From Paenibacillus sp. YN15 (GTDB lineage: Bacteria > Bacillota > Bacilli > Paenibacillales > NBRC-103111), in NCBI RefSeq assembly GCF_003285005.1, contig NZ_QMFA01000028.1, forward strand, positions 25,625-89,624: a stretch of 64,000 bases of DNA. Reading direction: 5' to 3'. Below, one piece after another: positions 40,905 through 49,631 of this stretch. The position numbers and the translations under genes are program-made. The notes beneath the pieces were generated by a model. That model was not told the DNA's origin and ran no database searches. It saw only the letters and a list, made by a program, of their open reading frames with translations. The first letter of the stretch is position 1, and each line of letters begins with the position of its first letter.

Positions 40905-42932
40905 ATGAGCAAAAGCTTCCGCCAGTTCTCCCATGAGCTGGTCTCCATTGCCAAAGACAAAAAGGTTCTGATTTCGGTGAGCGCCGTTGCCCTGGTGCCG
41001 CTTCTGTACAGCTTCATGTTCCTGTGGACCTTCTGGGACCCCTACGCCAAGATGGATGTGCTTCCTGTGGCTGTGGTGAATATGGATAAAGGCGCCGCCT
41101 TCGAGGGCAAACAGCTGTCCATCGGCGATCAGTTCGTGGAAAAGCTGAAGAGCAACCCGGCCTTCGGCTGGGATTTTGTCTCCCAGGATGATGCGGAGAA
41201 GGGATTGAAGGACCATAAATATTATATGGCCATCGAAATTCCCGAGGATTTCTCGCAAAAGGCCACCCAGGTGCTGGGCGCCGACCCGCAGCCTGCGACC
41301 TTCCGCTATATTCCCAATGAAAGCAGCAACTTCCTGGCGGCCCAAATCGGCAAAACCGCCGTGGAGCGCATGAAGGGTGAATTGTCTGCCGAGTTGACCA
41401 AAACCTATACTGAAACCCTGTTTGCCAGTGTGGGCAAATTGTCCGAAGGGCTGGCGCAAGCCGCCGACGGGGCCTCCAAGCTTTCGGCGGGCACCGGCAG
41501 TGTGGTTTCCGGCCTGGAGCAGCTGGATGAAAGCCTGGGCAAGCTGACCGCAGGCGCCCAGCCTCTGGAATCCGGCGCTGTGCAGCTGTATACGGGCGCA
41601 ACCAAGCTGAACGACGGTCTGGCCCAGTTGGAAAAGGGCGCTTCCGCCGTAAGCGGCGGGATGGAGCAATTGGCAGCGGGCCATCAGGCGATTGTGCAAG
41701 GCTCCGCCCAATCTGAGGAAGGCGCTGTTCGGCTGGACGGCGGGCTTGCCGCCTCCGCTGCCGGGCTGGAGCAATTGAAGACCGGCGCCGCCGGCCTATC
41801 CGCCGGTTTGGAGCAGCTGGCCGAGGCGATGCCGCAGCTGGCGGAGAATCCCTCCTTCGCCAAGCTGGTGGAGGCGGGCAAGCAAGTAGCCGCCGGGGCG
41901 GATTCCGCCGCTGCTGCCCAGAAGCAACTTGCTGCCGGAGCCGGACAGCTGGCTGAAGGGCAAAAAGCCTTGAACGCCGGCATCGCCGCTTTTGACGCCA
42001 AGCTGAACGAGGCTGCCGCGGGCAGCAAGTCTGTGGCCGCCGGGGCAAGCCAGCTGGTGCCCGGAAGCGCCCAGCTGAAGGCCGGTCTGGCGCAGATCGA
42101 GAACGGCATCGGCCAATTGGCCAACGGCACGGTGCAGTTGAACGAAGGCTCGAAGAAGCTGACCGACGGCGCGCAAACGGTAGCCGGCGGCACCGGAGAG
42201 CTCAGCGGCAAGCTGAAGGACGCTTCGGCGCAAACCTCCTCCATCAACGGCAACGACAAGCTGTATGCCGCCTTCTCCCAGCCTGTGGCCTTTGAGGAGC
42301 AAAGAATGGCGGAGGTGCCCAACTACGGCACCGGCTTTGCCCCGTATTTCATGAGTCTGGGCCTGTTCGTGGGCGCGCTGCTGCTGACCATTGTTTTCCC
42401 GGTGAAGGAGCCTGCCGTCCGTCCCCGCTCCGGCGCCAGCTGGTACTTCGGCAAGCTGGGAACCATGCTGTTCATCGGTCTGGTGCAGGCGCTGGTGATG
42501 GCTGTGGCGATCAAATGGGGCCTGGGCCTGACGCTCCAGAATATGCCGCTGTACTTCGTGCTTACGGTGCTGACCAGTTGGACCTTCATGATCATGATTC
42601 AAATGCTGGTGTCCATGTTTGCCAACCCCGGCCGGTTTGTGGCCATCGTGATCCTGATTCTCCAACTGACCACCTGCGCGGGAACCTTCCCGGTTGAGCT
42701 GATTCCCGAACCTTTGCAAGTGATCAACAAGTGGCTGCCCATGACCTACTCCGTGCAAGGCTATAAGGCGGTGATCTCCAGCGGCGAAATGGGCGACTTC
42801 AACCAAAGCGTTCTGGTGATGGTGGTCTACATGGCAGTAATGGCGGCAATCACATTGACTTATTACGTTATCCACTTCCGCAAGCGGCAATCGGAGGTCT
42901 CCACGAAGCTGGAGGACGCGATTGCATTGTAA
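40905..42932 (+). CDS. yhgE: YhgE/Pip-family membrane protein
   Basis: 675 residues; ATG 40905 is 8 nt after GAGGAG, the upstream GTG at 40896 overlaps that site. One helix near residues 20-42 (VSAVALVPLLYSFMFLW), a large extracellular region with about 20 repeats of a Gly-x-x-x-Leu pattern (LSAGTGSVVSGLEQL, QLAAGAGQLAEGQKAL) and a C-terminal ABC-2-type block of five or six helices. This is the YhgE/Pip family; Pip of Lactococcus is a phage receptor and other members take part in secretion or export. Cellular role here is unknown. It is controlled by the TetR-type regulator upstream. Confidence 0.93.
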   Translation: MSKSFRQFSHELVSIAKDKKVLISVSAVALVPLLYSFMFLWTFWDPYAKMDVLPVAVVNMDKGAAFEGKQLSIGDQFVEKLKSNPAFGWDFVSQDDAEKGLKDHKYYMAIEIPEDFSQKATQVLGADPQPATFRYIPNESSNFLAAQIGKTAVERMKGELSAELTKTYTETLFASVGKLSEGLAQAADGASKLSAGTGSVVSGLEQLDESLGKLTAGAQPLESGAVQLYTGATKLNDGLAQLEKGASAVSGGMEQLAAGHQAIVQGSAQSEEGAVRLDGGLAASAAGLEQLKTGAAGLSAGLEQLAEAMPQLAENPSFAKLVEAGKQVAAGADSAAAAQKQLAAGAGQLAEGQKALNAGIAAFDAKLNEAAAGSKSVAAGASQLVPGSAQLKAGLAQIENGIGQLANGTVQLNEGSKKLTDGAQTVAGGTGELSGKLKDASAQTSSINGNDKLYAAFSQPVAFEEQRMAEVPNYGTGFAPYFMSLGLFVGALLLTIVFPVKEPAVRPRSGASWYFGKLGTMLFIGLVQALVMAVAIKWGLGLTLQNMPLYFVLTVLTSWTFMIMIQMLVSMFANPGRFVAIVILILQLTTCAGTFPVELIPEPLQVINKWLPMTYSVQGYKAVISSGEMGDFNQSVLVMVVYMAVMAAITLTYYVIHFRKRQSEVSTKLEDAIAL

Positions 42933-42963
42933 TCCCACCCGGCTGCTATCTCCCCGGCTATGA

Positions 42964-43000
42964 GAAAACCCGTCAGGACTGTTGTCCTGGCGGGTTTTCT
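42964..43000 (+). terminator. Rho-independent terminator
   Basis: AAAACCCGTCAGGAC pairs with GTCCTGGCGGGTTTT (one G-T pair) around a TGTT loop, followed by CTTT. It ends the YhgE-like gene and may also serve the convergent transcript. Confidence 0.9.
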
Positions 43001-43125
43001 TTGAGTCAGCGCGGCGGTGGGCGGCTGGCGGTGGCTGGCAAGGCAGCGGCAACTGGCGGTGATCCGGGGCTGGGCTGGGCTGCTGGAGACTGACTGCACC
43101 TCGCTGGCCCGCTGGCCCTGTGCCA

Positions 43126-43305
43126 ACGGACACACGATCCGTTATCATGCGAAAAATCGGTATTTTTTCGTCCAGGCGGACTGAGGCTCCGCTATGAGGC
43201 GGCAATCGGCAGTTTTGGACGCCCTAACCGGCCAATAACGCATCCTGTGTCCGCGAAATCCTGAAAAGAGGGCAATTCTGAAAAAATAGCGGATCGTGAG
43301 TCCGG
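43126..43305. repeat. Four-half-site palindromic intergenic repeat, locus C (type I)
   Basis: Forward half-sites GGACACACGATCCGTTAT (from 43128) and GGACTGAGGCTCCGCTAT (from 43178); reverse half-sites AATAACGCATCCTGTGTCCG and AATAGCGGATCGTGAGTCCG ending near 43252 and 43303. Spacings about 51, 56 and 51 bp. It lies between two convergent genes. The preceding 43005-43125 is GC-rich sequence built on GGCTGGCGGTG-like words, without a gene. Confidence 0.8.
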
Positions 43306-43392
43306 ACAGCCCTCCTCCACGGGCCAGCCTGCTGCTGCGGCCGCAGTTAGCGGAAGCACTCGCCGGCCGGGACATGCCTCAGCCCCGGGGTT

Positions 43393-44589
43393 CTAAGCCT
43401 TGGCGGCGAAAATCCGCTTGCCCACCGGCACCTTCTCCGGGCTGACGCCGAAGGCGGCCTCCAGAATCTCCCGCACCGCTCCTTCCGCGGAATCCTGGCG
43501 GCTGTACAGCCGGGCGCTGGCCTTCATCTGCGCCAGCAGCCCGGGATCGGTGAGGAGCCGCGCCAGCTGCGCCGTAAACTCCTCCGGCCCTTTGGCCTGG
43601 AGGGCGGCGCCGATGCCGGTTAAATAAGCGGCGTTGTCATACTCCTGGCCGGGCAGAGGCTTGTACAGCAGCATGGGCAAGCCGGAGGCCAGCGCCTCCG
43701 AGCTGGTCAGCCCGCCGGGTTTGGTAATCAGGAGGTCCGAAGCGGCCATCAGCTCCGGGATGTTGTTCACATATCCGGTCAGCAGAACCGGATGGGGGTA
43801 GCCCTTCATTTCGCGGGCCAGCTTGTCCTTCAGCTTTTCATTGCGCCCGCAGACGATCACCACCTGCAAGGGCAGGGCCAAGAGGCCGGGGTCCTGAAGC
43901 AGCCGGGCCCAATCGCCTCCGATCAGCCCGCCGCCGCCTCCCATGATCATCACAGTGGGCAGCTCCGGCTTCAAGCCAAGCTCTGTGCGGATGGCCTGGC
44001 GGTCATAGGCGGCGCGGAAAGCGGGCCGGATGGGGATGCCCGTCACGGCGATTTTCCGGTCGGGAATGGGCCATTGCAGAAGCAGCCGGCGGACATGCTC
44101 GGAGCCGACAATATACCGGTCGGTGGCGGCGTGAAGCCAGTAGCTGTGCGAGGTATGGTCGGTCATGACGGTGACCGTCATGGCCTTGATCCGGCCCCGG
44201 GCCTTCAGCCGCGCCACGGCGGCGGAAGCGGAGGGGAAGGTGCTGACAATAACGGCGGGATGCGTCTCCTCTACCAGCCGGGCGAGCCGCCGGGCGCTGC
44301 ACAGCGGCAGCCGGTTGAGACAGCGGGAGAGCAGGTTGTCCCGCTGGGTGCGGCGGAACAAAAAGCCGTACAGCCAGGGCAGTCTGGTAATCCAGAGCAT
44401 ATAGCCCCATTGGGCCAGACGGCAAAGGAGCGGATGGGCGCCTTCCATCACGTCCACTACCCGGATGCGGGCGCCGGGATACAGGGCTTCGGCAGCCTCT
44501 GCGACGGCATGGGCCGCCTGGCGGTGACCGTCGCCCAGATTGCCCGTCAGGACAAGAATGGAGGGAGTGCGGCCGGGAGAATATCTCAT
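43393..44589 (-). CDS. Glycosyltransferase of the MGDG synthase/UgtP family
   Basis: 398 residues, as usual for processive diacylglycerol glucosyltransferases. N-terminal VLTGNLGDGHRQAAHAV matches the acceptor-binding motif of the family; TVMTDHTSHSYWLH, GGGGGLIGGDW and LITKPGGLTSSEAL (nucleotide-sugar binding) follow in order. It is a GT28/MurG-like GT-B enzyme with no membrane helix but peripheral membrane contact. In B. subtilis UgtP makes the glycolipid anchor of lipoteichoic acid. The start is an ATG with AGGTGAACTAGGA in front. A standard UgtP role is plausible; Paenibacillus genomes carry several paralogues, so the exact acceptor is uncertain. Confidence 0.88.
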   Translation of the reverse strand: MRYSPGRTPSILVLTGNLGDGHRQAAHAVAEAAEALYPGARIRVVDVMEGAHPLLCRLAQWGYMLWITRLPWLYGFLFRRTQRDNLLSRCLNRLPLCSARRLARLVEETHPAVIVSTFPSASAAVARLKARGRIKAMTVTVMTDHTSHSYWLHAATDRYIVGSEHVRRLLLQWPIPDRKIAVTGIPIRPAFRAAYDRQAIRTELGLKPELPTVMIMGGGGGLIGGDWARLLQDPGLLALPLQVVIVCGRNEKLKDKLAREMKGYPHPVLLTGYVNNIPELMAASDLLITKPGGLTSSEALASGLPMLLYKPLPGQEYDNAAYLTGIGAALQAKGPEEFTAQLARLLTDPGLLAQMKASARLYSRQDSAEGAVREILEAAFGVSPEKVPVGKRIFAAKA

Positions 44590-44804
44590 TTTCCTAGTTC
44601 ACCTCATTGGGCTTCAAGCGTTGGGGACTTAAGCCTCGCGTTCTTCCATATTAGCACGTTGCCCGGGGCAGAGCAAAAACCATTCTTAGTGGGAGCCGGA
44701 GAGGGTTTCATGTTACGATAGAGCGGGACAGGCTTTTCCCGCCGGACAGAGCATGCCGGGGAAGGGAAGAGCCGTTTAGTTTAAGAGCCGGAGGAGGCGT
44801 GCAG

Positions 44805-45788
44805 GTGGAGAACATGATTCGATGGGGAATAATTGGGTGCGGGGATGTAACAGAGGTCAAAAGCGGGCCGGCGCTGCAAAAAGCGGAGGGGTCCCGGCTT
44901 ACGGCCGTTATGAGAAGGAACGCCGCATTGGCGGAGGATTATGCCAAGCGGCATGGAGTGCCCCGCTGGTACGGGCAGGCGGAGGAGCTGATTGCCGACC
45001 CGGAGGTGGATGCGGTTTATGTGGCGACGCCGCCTTCCTCCCATAAGGAATATGCCCTTGCCGCCGCCCGCGCCGGAAAGCCGGTGTATGTGGAGAAGCC
45101 GATGGCGATGAATGCGGCGGAATGCACGGCCATGCTTGAGGCTTGCCGGGAGGCGGGAGTTCCTCTGTATGTGGCCTTCTACCGCCGCGGGCTGCCAAGA
45201 TTCCGGCAGGTGAAGCAATGGCTGGATGAGGGAGCCATCGGCGATCTCCGGTTCGTGCGGACTGTACATATGGCCAAACCATTGGCGCAGACGGGAGAAG
45301 AGGTGTGGCGGGTGAACCCGGCCGTTTCCGGAGGCGGGCTGTTCCTGGACCTGGGCAGCCATACGCTGGACCTGCTGGACTACCTGCTGGGACCGATCCG
45401 CGATGCAAGCGGCCGCGCCTCCAATATGGGCAGCCCTTATGCCGCCGAGGATACGGTATCGGGAGAGTATGTGTTCGAATCCGGGGTGCACGGGACGGGA
45501 ATCTGGTGCTTCAACGGATACGCGGATGTGGAGTATAACGAGATTGTGGGGTCGAAGGGCAGCATCCGGTTTTCCACCTTCGAGGAAAAGCCTGTGGTGC
45601 TGCGGACAGCGGACAATGAGCAGAGGGTAAGTCTGGCGCATCCGCCCCATGTGCAGGAGCCGCTGATTCAAACCGTTGTGGATGAGCTTCTGGGCCGGGG
45701 AACAGCGCTCTCCACCGGAGAATCGGCTATCCGCACCAGCAGGGTGGCGGAGATTATGACCCGAGCTTATTACGCAGGGGAGCGATAA
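44805..45788 (+). CDS. Gfo/Idh/MocA-family oxidoreductase
   Basis: About 327 residues. GTG 44805 lies 7 nt after GGAGGAGG; GTG 44799 and ATG 44814 are alternatives. The N-terminal Rossmann motif WGIIGCGDVTEV binds NAD(P), and VYVEKPMA contains the family EKP motif with the catalytic Lys. YVAFYRRGLPRF and GGGLFLDLGSHTLDLLDYLL complete the sugar-binding half with a conserved Asp/His pair. Members oxidise or reduce sugars, inositol or related cyclic polyols. No transporter or other sugar gene lies next to it, so its substrate is open. Divergent from the glycosyltransferase gene. Confidence 0.93.
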   Translation: MENMIRWGIIGCGDVTEVKSGPALQKAEGSRLTAVMRRNAALAEDYAKRHGVPRWYGQAEELIADPEVDAVYVATPPSSHKEYALAAARAGKPVYVEKPMAMNAAECTAMLEACREAGVPLYVAFYRRGLPRFRQVKQWLDEGAIGDLRFVRTVHMAKPLAQTGEEVWRVNPAVSGGGLFLDLGSHTLDLLDYLLGPIRDASGRASNMGSPYAAEDTVSGEYVFESGVHGTGIWCFNGYADVEYNEIVGSKGSIRFSTFEEKPVVLRTADNEQRVSLAHPPHVQEPLIQTVVDELLGRGTALSTGESAIRTSRVAEIMTRAYYAGER

Positions 45789-45867
45789 GGATTTCAAAGA
45801 TTTGTGGCTTCAGCCTGAAACCTTTTCCCAGGATTCACCGTCTAGGAGGCAGATACACCAAAAAGAA

Positions 45868-45929
45868 GTTCCCCCCAAGTGACGTGAAGCCCCGAAGGAA
45901 ATTCCGGGCGCTTTTTGGGGGAACCCCCA
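45868..45929 (+). repeat. ~60-nt hairpin repeat upstream of the YcdB/SLH gene (CCCCCAAAAGT family, copy 1)
   Basis: Outer arms GTTCCCCCCAAG and CTTTTTGGGGGAAC, inner GAAGCCCCGAAGGAA...TTCCGGG, and trailing CCCCC. It aligns along its whole length with 62267-62326. It ends about 28 bp before the start codon of the downstream gene, within its probable leader. Confidence 0.75.
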
Positions 45930-45957
45930 CAATACTCCAGGGAGGATGGTTCATGAT

Positions 45958-48348
45958 ATGAAGAAAACAATCAAAGCAGGCGCAGTGGGATTAAGCGCAG
46001 CGCTCCTGCTTGCCGGAGCCATTCCGGCGGCGGCAGCGCCGGCGGCATTGACTGCAGCCGCCAACTCGGCAAGCAGCTCCGCCTCATCGGCAGCCGCCGT
46101 CAGCACAAGCGATGCGGCCGTGGACACCAACACCGCCGTCAAGCGGGATCAGGCTGTGGAGCTGGCGCGCAAGCTGGCCCAGGTGCCGCAGGATTACGAG
46201 GTCTCCAACGTCTCCCTGCAAACGGCGGGAACAACCGGCGGGAGCGGGGCGGTCTGGTCCATCAATTTTTCCAAACAGGTGAAGGATAAGTATTACGGCA
46301 ATTACTATATCGGCATTTCCGCCGACACCGGCGAATTAACCCAGATGAGCGCGTATACCAACAATACGGAGTCTCCTCCCGTTTATCCTCCGGAGAAGGA
46401 TCTGAAGGCGGCCAAGCTGGTGGCGGAGGCTTTCATCAACAGTCTGTATCCCGGCAAGCTGGGAGAAACCCGCTATAATACCATTGCCGAGGAGAATTTC
46501 AAAACGCCGCTTATGGGTGATGTCCGGTACAATTACCGCTTTGACCGTGTGGTTAATGGCGTGGTATATCCGGCCAACGGCTTCAGTGTGGATGTGAACG
46601 GCTCAGGGCAGGTGGTGGGCTTCAATTACCAGTGGGATAAGAGCACCGAATTCCCGGATGCCACCTCGGTCATCTCCCAGGAGAAGGCGGAGAGCATCTG
46701 GAAGGAGAAATCCCAGCTTTCCGTCTCGTATTTCCGGCCCTATAACAAGAACATCAATACGACGGCGCCCTTTATTGCCTACCGGCTGACGCCTGTGCAG
46801 CTCAACGCCCTTACCGGCGAGGTGGATGCCGGCAATGCCCCGGCGCAGGAGTCAAGCGGCCCCATCGCCTCCGCGCCTCTCGGCAGCGCCCCCGCCAAGG
46901 ACAAGGCTCTGACCCAAAGCCAGGCCATCGATACGGTCACAGCCCGGTTCCCGCTGCCCGCAGGAGCCAAGCTGGAGAATGCCTCCTATCAGGAGTACAA
47001 CGATAATTACCTGAACGGCCTGACCCGCACCTGGAATATCAGCTGGACCCTTCCCGAGGAGGAGAGCAGCAGCAAGGCGGAAGCCGCGGAAAAGATCGCC
47101 TATCCCTTCAGCCCGCGCTCCATTCATGCGGCAGTGGACGCCTCTACGGGGGAAATCCGCAGCTATTCCCGGAACGAATACCGGCCTTACCAAGCTGCCA
47201 CAGTAAAGCCGGAGGATTACAAGGTAGCCATCGATACGGCCAAAACCACAGCCGTGGAGCTGGTCAAAGGCTTGCTGCCCCATATGGTTCATCAGTTGGA
47301 GCTGCATTACAGCGATCCGACCAAGCAGGCGGCGCCCTCCTACTGGAACTCCAATCCTTCTTACAACTTCAGCTTTGACCGGGCAATCGACGGCATTTCC
47401 ACCGGGGAAACGGTTCAGGTCACGGTGGACGCCACCAACGGCGCTGTGGTCAACTATTACAACAATCTGACGGGCTACAGCTATCCCGCCACAAAACCGG
47501 CTTTGACCGACCCCGCCCAAGCCAAGGAGATCCTGCTTAACCAGTACAAACTCCAGCTGCAGTATGTGATGGACTGGGGCGCAGGGAGTGATTACGGCAA
47601 CCTGCCCATAGAGAAATACCGGCTGATGGTCGCTGCAGGCGAGCTGCCGCCAGCGGCTGCGGGAAGCCAGAAGGTGCGTCTGGCATATGTGCCGGTGGTC
47701 CAAAACACGGAGCTGTCCGGCTATTTCCTGGATGCGGCAACGGGTGAGTGGAGAGACAACCGCAACGGCGAGACGGCCCGCTCCGACCGGGAGGATGCAA
47801 CGGATATCGCCGGACACTGGGCGGAACGCGCCTTGGCCCTGATGGTGGAATACAATGCCATCGACGTGAAGGACGGCAAGGCAAACCCGGATCAGGCGGC
47901 TACCCGCGGCGAGCTGATCAAGATGCTGGTGCTGGCTGCAAGCGGCGGCAGCCTGCCGATGGCTTATGACTCCTCCCGCGCTGCTTCCTTCAGCGATGTG
48001 AAGGCCTCCAGCGCCTACTTCGCCTACGTGGAGAATGCGGTGGATATGAATTTGATCGACCGCGATCCTGCCGGCGAATTCAATCCGGATCAGATCATGA
48101 CCCGGGATGACATGGCCCAGCTGATCGTCCGGGCCCTGGGCTACAACAAGCTGGCCCAGCAAAGCAGCATGTTCCGCCTGGATGTGACGGATGCCGATGC
48201 CATCCAGCACAAGGGCCATGCCGCCATCGCCGTAGGGTTGGGCATCATGAGCGCCGACGGCGACCAGTTCCGCCCGGCGGATGAGGTGACCCGCGCCCAA
48301 GCCGCCACCGCCTTCTTCCGGTTCCTGGAGAAGCGGAGCGGACTATAA
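45958..48348 (+). CDS. YcdB/YcdC-type repeat protein with C-terminal SLH domains
   Basis: 796 residues. ATG 45958 (MKKTIKAGAVG) is chosen because it gives a clean signal peptide ending AIPAAAAPA; GGGAGG is 12 nt upstream. Residues 60-560 hold two YcdB/YcdC modules with PepSY-like elements: VWSINFSKQ, IGISADTGELTQM, VDVNGSGQVVGFNYQW, VDASTGEIRSYSRNEY and VTVDATNGAVVNYYNNL. Three SLH repeats (about 610-796) anchor it to the wall. PepSY-type domains often inhibit or chaperone secreted proteases, but no protease gene is next to it. A hairpin repeat sits in its leader. Confidence 0.88.
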   Translation: MKKTIKAGAVGLSAALLLAGAIPAAAAPAALTAAANSASSSASSAAAVSTSDAAVDTNTAVKRDQAVELARKLAQVPQDYEVSNVSLQTAGTTGGSGAVWSINFSKQVKDKYYGNYYIGISADTGELTQMSAYTNNTESPPVYPPEKDLKAAKLVAEAFINSLYPGKLGETRYNTIAEENFKTPLMGDVRYNYRFDRVVNGVVYPANGFSVDVNGSGQVVGFNYQWDKSTEFPDATSVISQEKAESIWKEKSQLSVSYFRPYNKNINTTAPFIAYRLTPVQLNALTGEVDAGNAPAQESSGPIASAPLGSAPAKDKALTQSQAIDTVTARFPLPAGAKLENASYQEYNDNYLNGLTRTWNISWTLPEEESSSKAEAAEKIAYPFSPRSIHAAVDASTGEIRSYSRNEYRPYQAATVKPEDYKVAIDTAKTTAVELVKGLLPHMVHQLELHYSDPTKQAAPSYWNSNPSYNFSFDRAIDGISTGETVQVTVDATNGAVVNYYNNLTGYSYPATKPALTDPAQAKEILLNQYKLQLQYVMDWGAGSDYGNLPIEKYRLMVAAGELPPAAAGSQKVRLAYVPVVQNTELSGYFLDAATGEWRDNRNGETARSDREDATDIAGHWAERALALMVEYNAIDVKDGKANPDQAATRGELIKMLVLAASGGSLPMAYDSSRAASFSDVKASSAYFAYVENAVDMNLIDRDPAGEFNPDQIMTRDDMAQLIVRALGYNKLAQQSSMFRLDVTDADAIQHKGHAAIAVGLGIMSADGDQFRPADEVTRAQAATAFFRFLEKRSGL

Positions 48349-48362
48349 AATTCTCCCTTTAC

Positions 48363-48406
48363 ATCCTCCCTGCAGCGGCGCTTTGTGCTTGCAGGGAGGA
48401 TTTTTG
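48363..48406 (+). terminator. Rho-independent terminator
   Basis: ATCCTCCCTGCA pairs perfectly with TGCAGGGAGGAT around a 15-nt loop, then TTTTTG. It ends the YcdB/SLH gene ahead of a convergent gene. Confidence 0.92.
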
Positions 48407-48474
48407 CTGCGCAAAAAAGCCCCCGTTCCGGTGAAGGATGGGGGCAGCGGAGGCTGGAGATTGCACCGCCGGAG

Positions 48475-49380
48475 TCAGTAGCCGGTGCAGATTTCCTCCC
48501 GCACAAAAGTCTGGGTATCCAGTCTGTAATAGTCGTTGATATAGGTTTCCCGGAAGCCGCAGCGGTGGTACAGGGTCAGCGCCTCGGCGTTGTTGCAGGC
48601 CACCTCCAGGGTCATGCTGCGCAACCCCTGTTTTTTGGCCAGGCTGATAGCGGACAGAAGAATCTGCCGTCCATAACCCTTGCGCCGGTGCTGCGGCACT
48701 ACAGAAAAACAAAAGAAATGGGCGTTGCCGTCGCGGATATGGGAGCTGATCCGCCCCACCGCTTCCCCTTCCTCATTATAGGCAATGTACGGCGTGTCCT
48801 GGGGAGGGTTGTCCAGGGTCATATCCACCAGCGCCTCGGATTCCTCCTCGGAGGAATCGAATCCGAGGGAGTCCAGACGGATCAGAAGCTGCCGCTGGGA
48901 CTTGACGCCGCGGGCAAGCCGGATGCCGGAGAGCTCCCCGGTATCCACCTGCTCCACCAGCTTCATGCCGTAATCCGAAATGGCGTACACCGCCCGCCTG
49001 GATTCCACAAAGGCCTTGGCGCTTGCGGACTGGCGCGGGCAGGCAAACAGCAGGGCTGGAATGTTCTGCTTGCGCGCCGATTGAAGGGCGGCCTCCGTCA
49101 GCGCGCTGAAAATCCCCCTCTGCCGGAAATCCGGGTGAACCATTCCGCCCACCTCGGCCTCCTTGGGCACAAAGTGGTACAACGCCAAAAAGCCCACCAG
49201 CTTTCCCCGCTCATACCACAGAAAATCATTGGCCGTCCCGCGGGGCCGGTGCTCCAGCATCCCCCAGTTCAGCTTCAGCTCCAGGCTGTCCGCCTTCGCG
49301 CAACGGCCGGCCAGCTCACGCACTTCCTGAATCTGCCGCTCCGTCATCCCGTCCGGAATGATCAACCCATGTTTTATCAA
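48475..49380 (-). CDS. Tandem-GNAT N-acetyltransferase
   Basis: 301 residues from a TTG start (residues MIKHGLIIPDGMTER) placed 9 nt after AAAAGGGG. A longer open frame reaches 49506, but its first 40 codons lie in the dispersed repeat at 49394-49473, so they are not credible. Two GNAT domains are present: the first around residues 65-130 (GFLALYHFVPKEAEVGG, MVHPDFRQRGIFSAL), the second around 220-290 (FCFSVVPQHRRKGYGRQIL, ALTLYHRCGFRETYIND), each with the acetyl-CoA motif (Q/R-R-x-G-x-G/I). Substrate unknown. Confidence 0.85.
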   Translation of the reverse strand: MIKHGLIIPDGMTERQIQEVRELAGRCAKADSLELKLNWGMLEHRPRGTANDFLWYERGKLVGFLALYHFVPKEAEVGGMVHPDFRQRGIFSALTEAALQSARKQNIPALLFACPRQSASAKAFVESRRAVYAISDYGMKLVEQVDTGELSGIRLARGVKSQRQLLIRLDSLGFDSSEEESEALVDMTLDNPPQDTPYIAYNEEGEAVGRISSHIRDGNAHFFCFSVVPQHRRKGYGRQILLSAISLAKKQGLRSMTLEVACNNAEALTLYHRCGFRETYINDYYRLDTQTFVREEICTGY

Positions 49381-49393
49381 AACCAATTGCCCC

Positions 49394-49473
49394 TTTTTTT
49401 CAAAGTCTTGCGAACATGTAAACGGGGAGGCTGTCCGACTTCTTGATAAAGGCGCCGATAGGCGTTTGTCCTC
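49394..49473. repeat. Dispersed ~55-80-bp repeat, copy 3
   Basis: TTTTTCAAAGTCTTG, AAACGGGGAGGCTGTCCGAC, TTCTTGATAAA and GCCGATAGGCGTTTGTCCTC in order. The first three blocks align with 19535-19589; the last two with 35378-35431. Lies in the region upstream of the GNAT gene. Confidence 0.68.
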
Positions 49474-49631
49474 ATCATATGGTAAGCTGTTGACAGCCAG
49501 CATCATCTGTGCGGTTTTGTTTCAGCGCCTCTTCCGCCCGGGTATGAACATTACATCTTCATCCTTTCGGCGAATCCCGGCGGAACCTTTTGGGAAAACC
49601 TATCAATCAACAGCGAAGGGAGTGGACGGCA

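Noticed and set aside
49381..49506. N-terminal extension of the GNAT acetyltransferase
   Set aside because: These codons come from the dispersed repeat at 49394-49473; a TTG at 49380 with AAAAGGGG in front gives the usual start of the conserved part.
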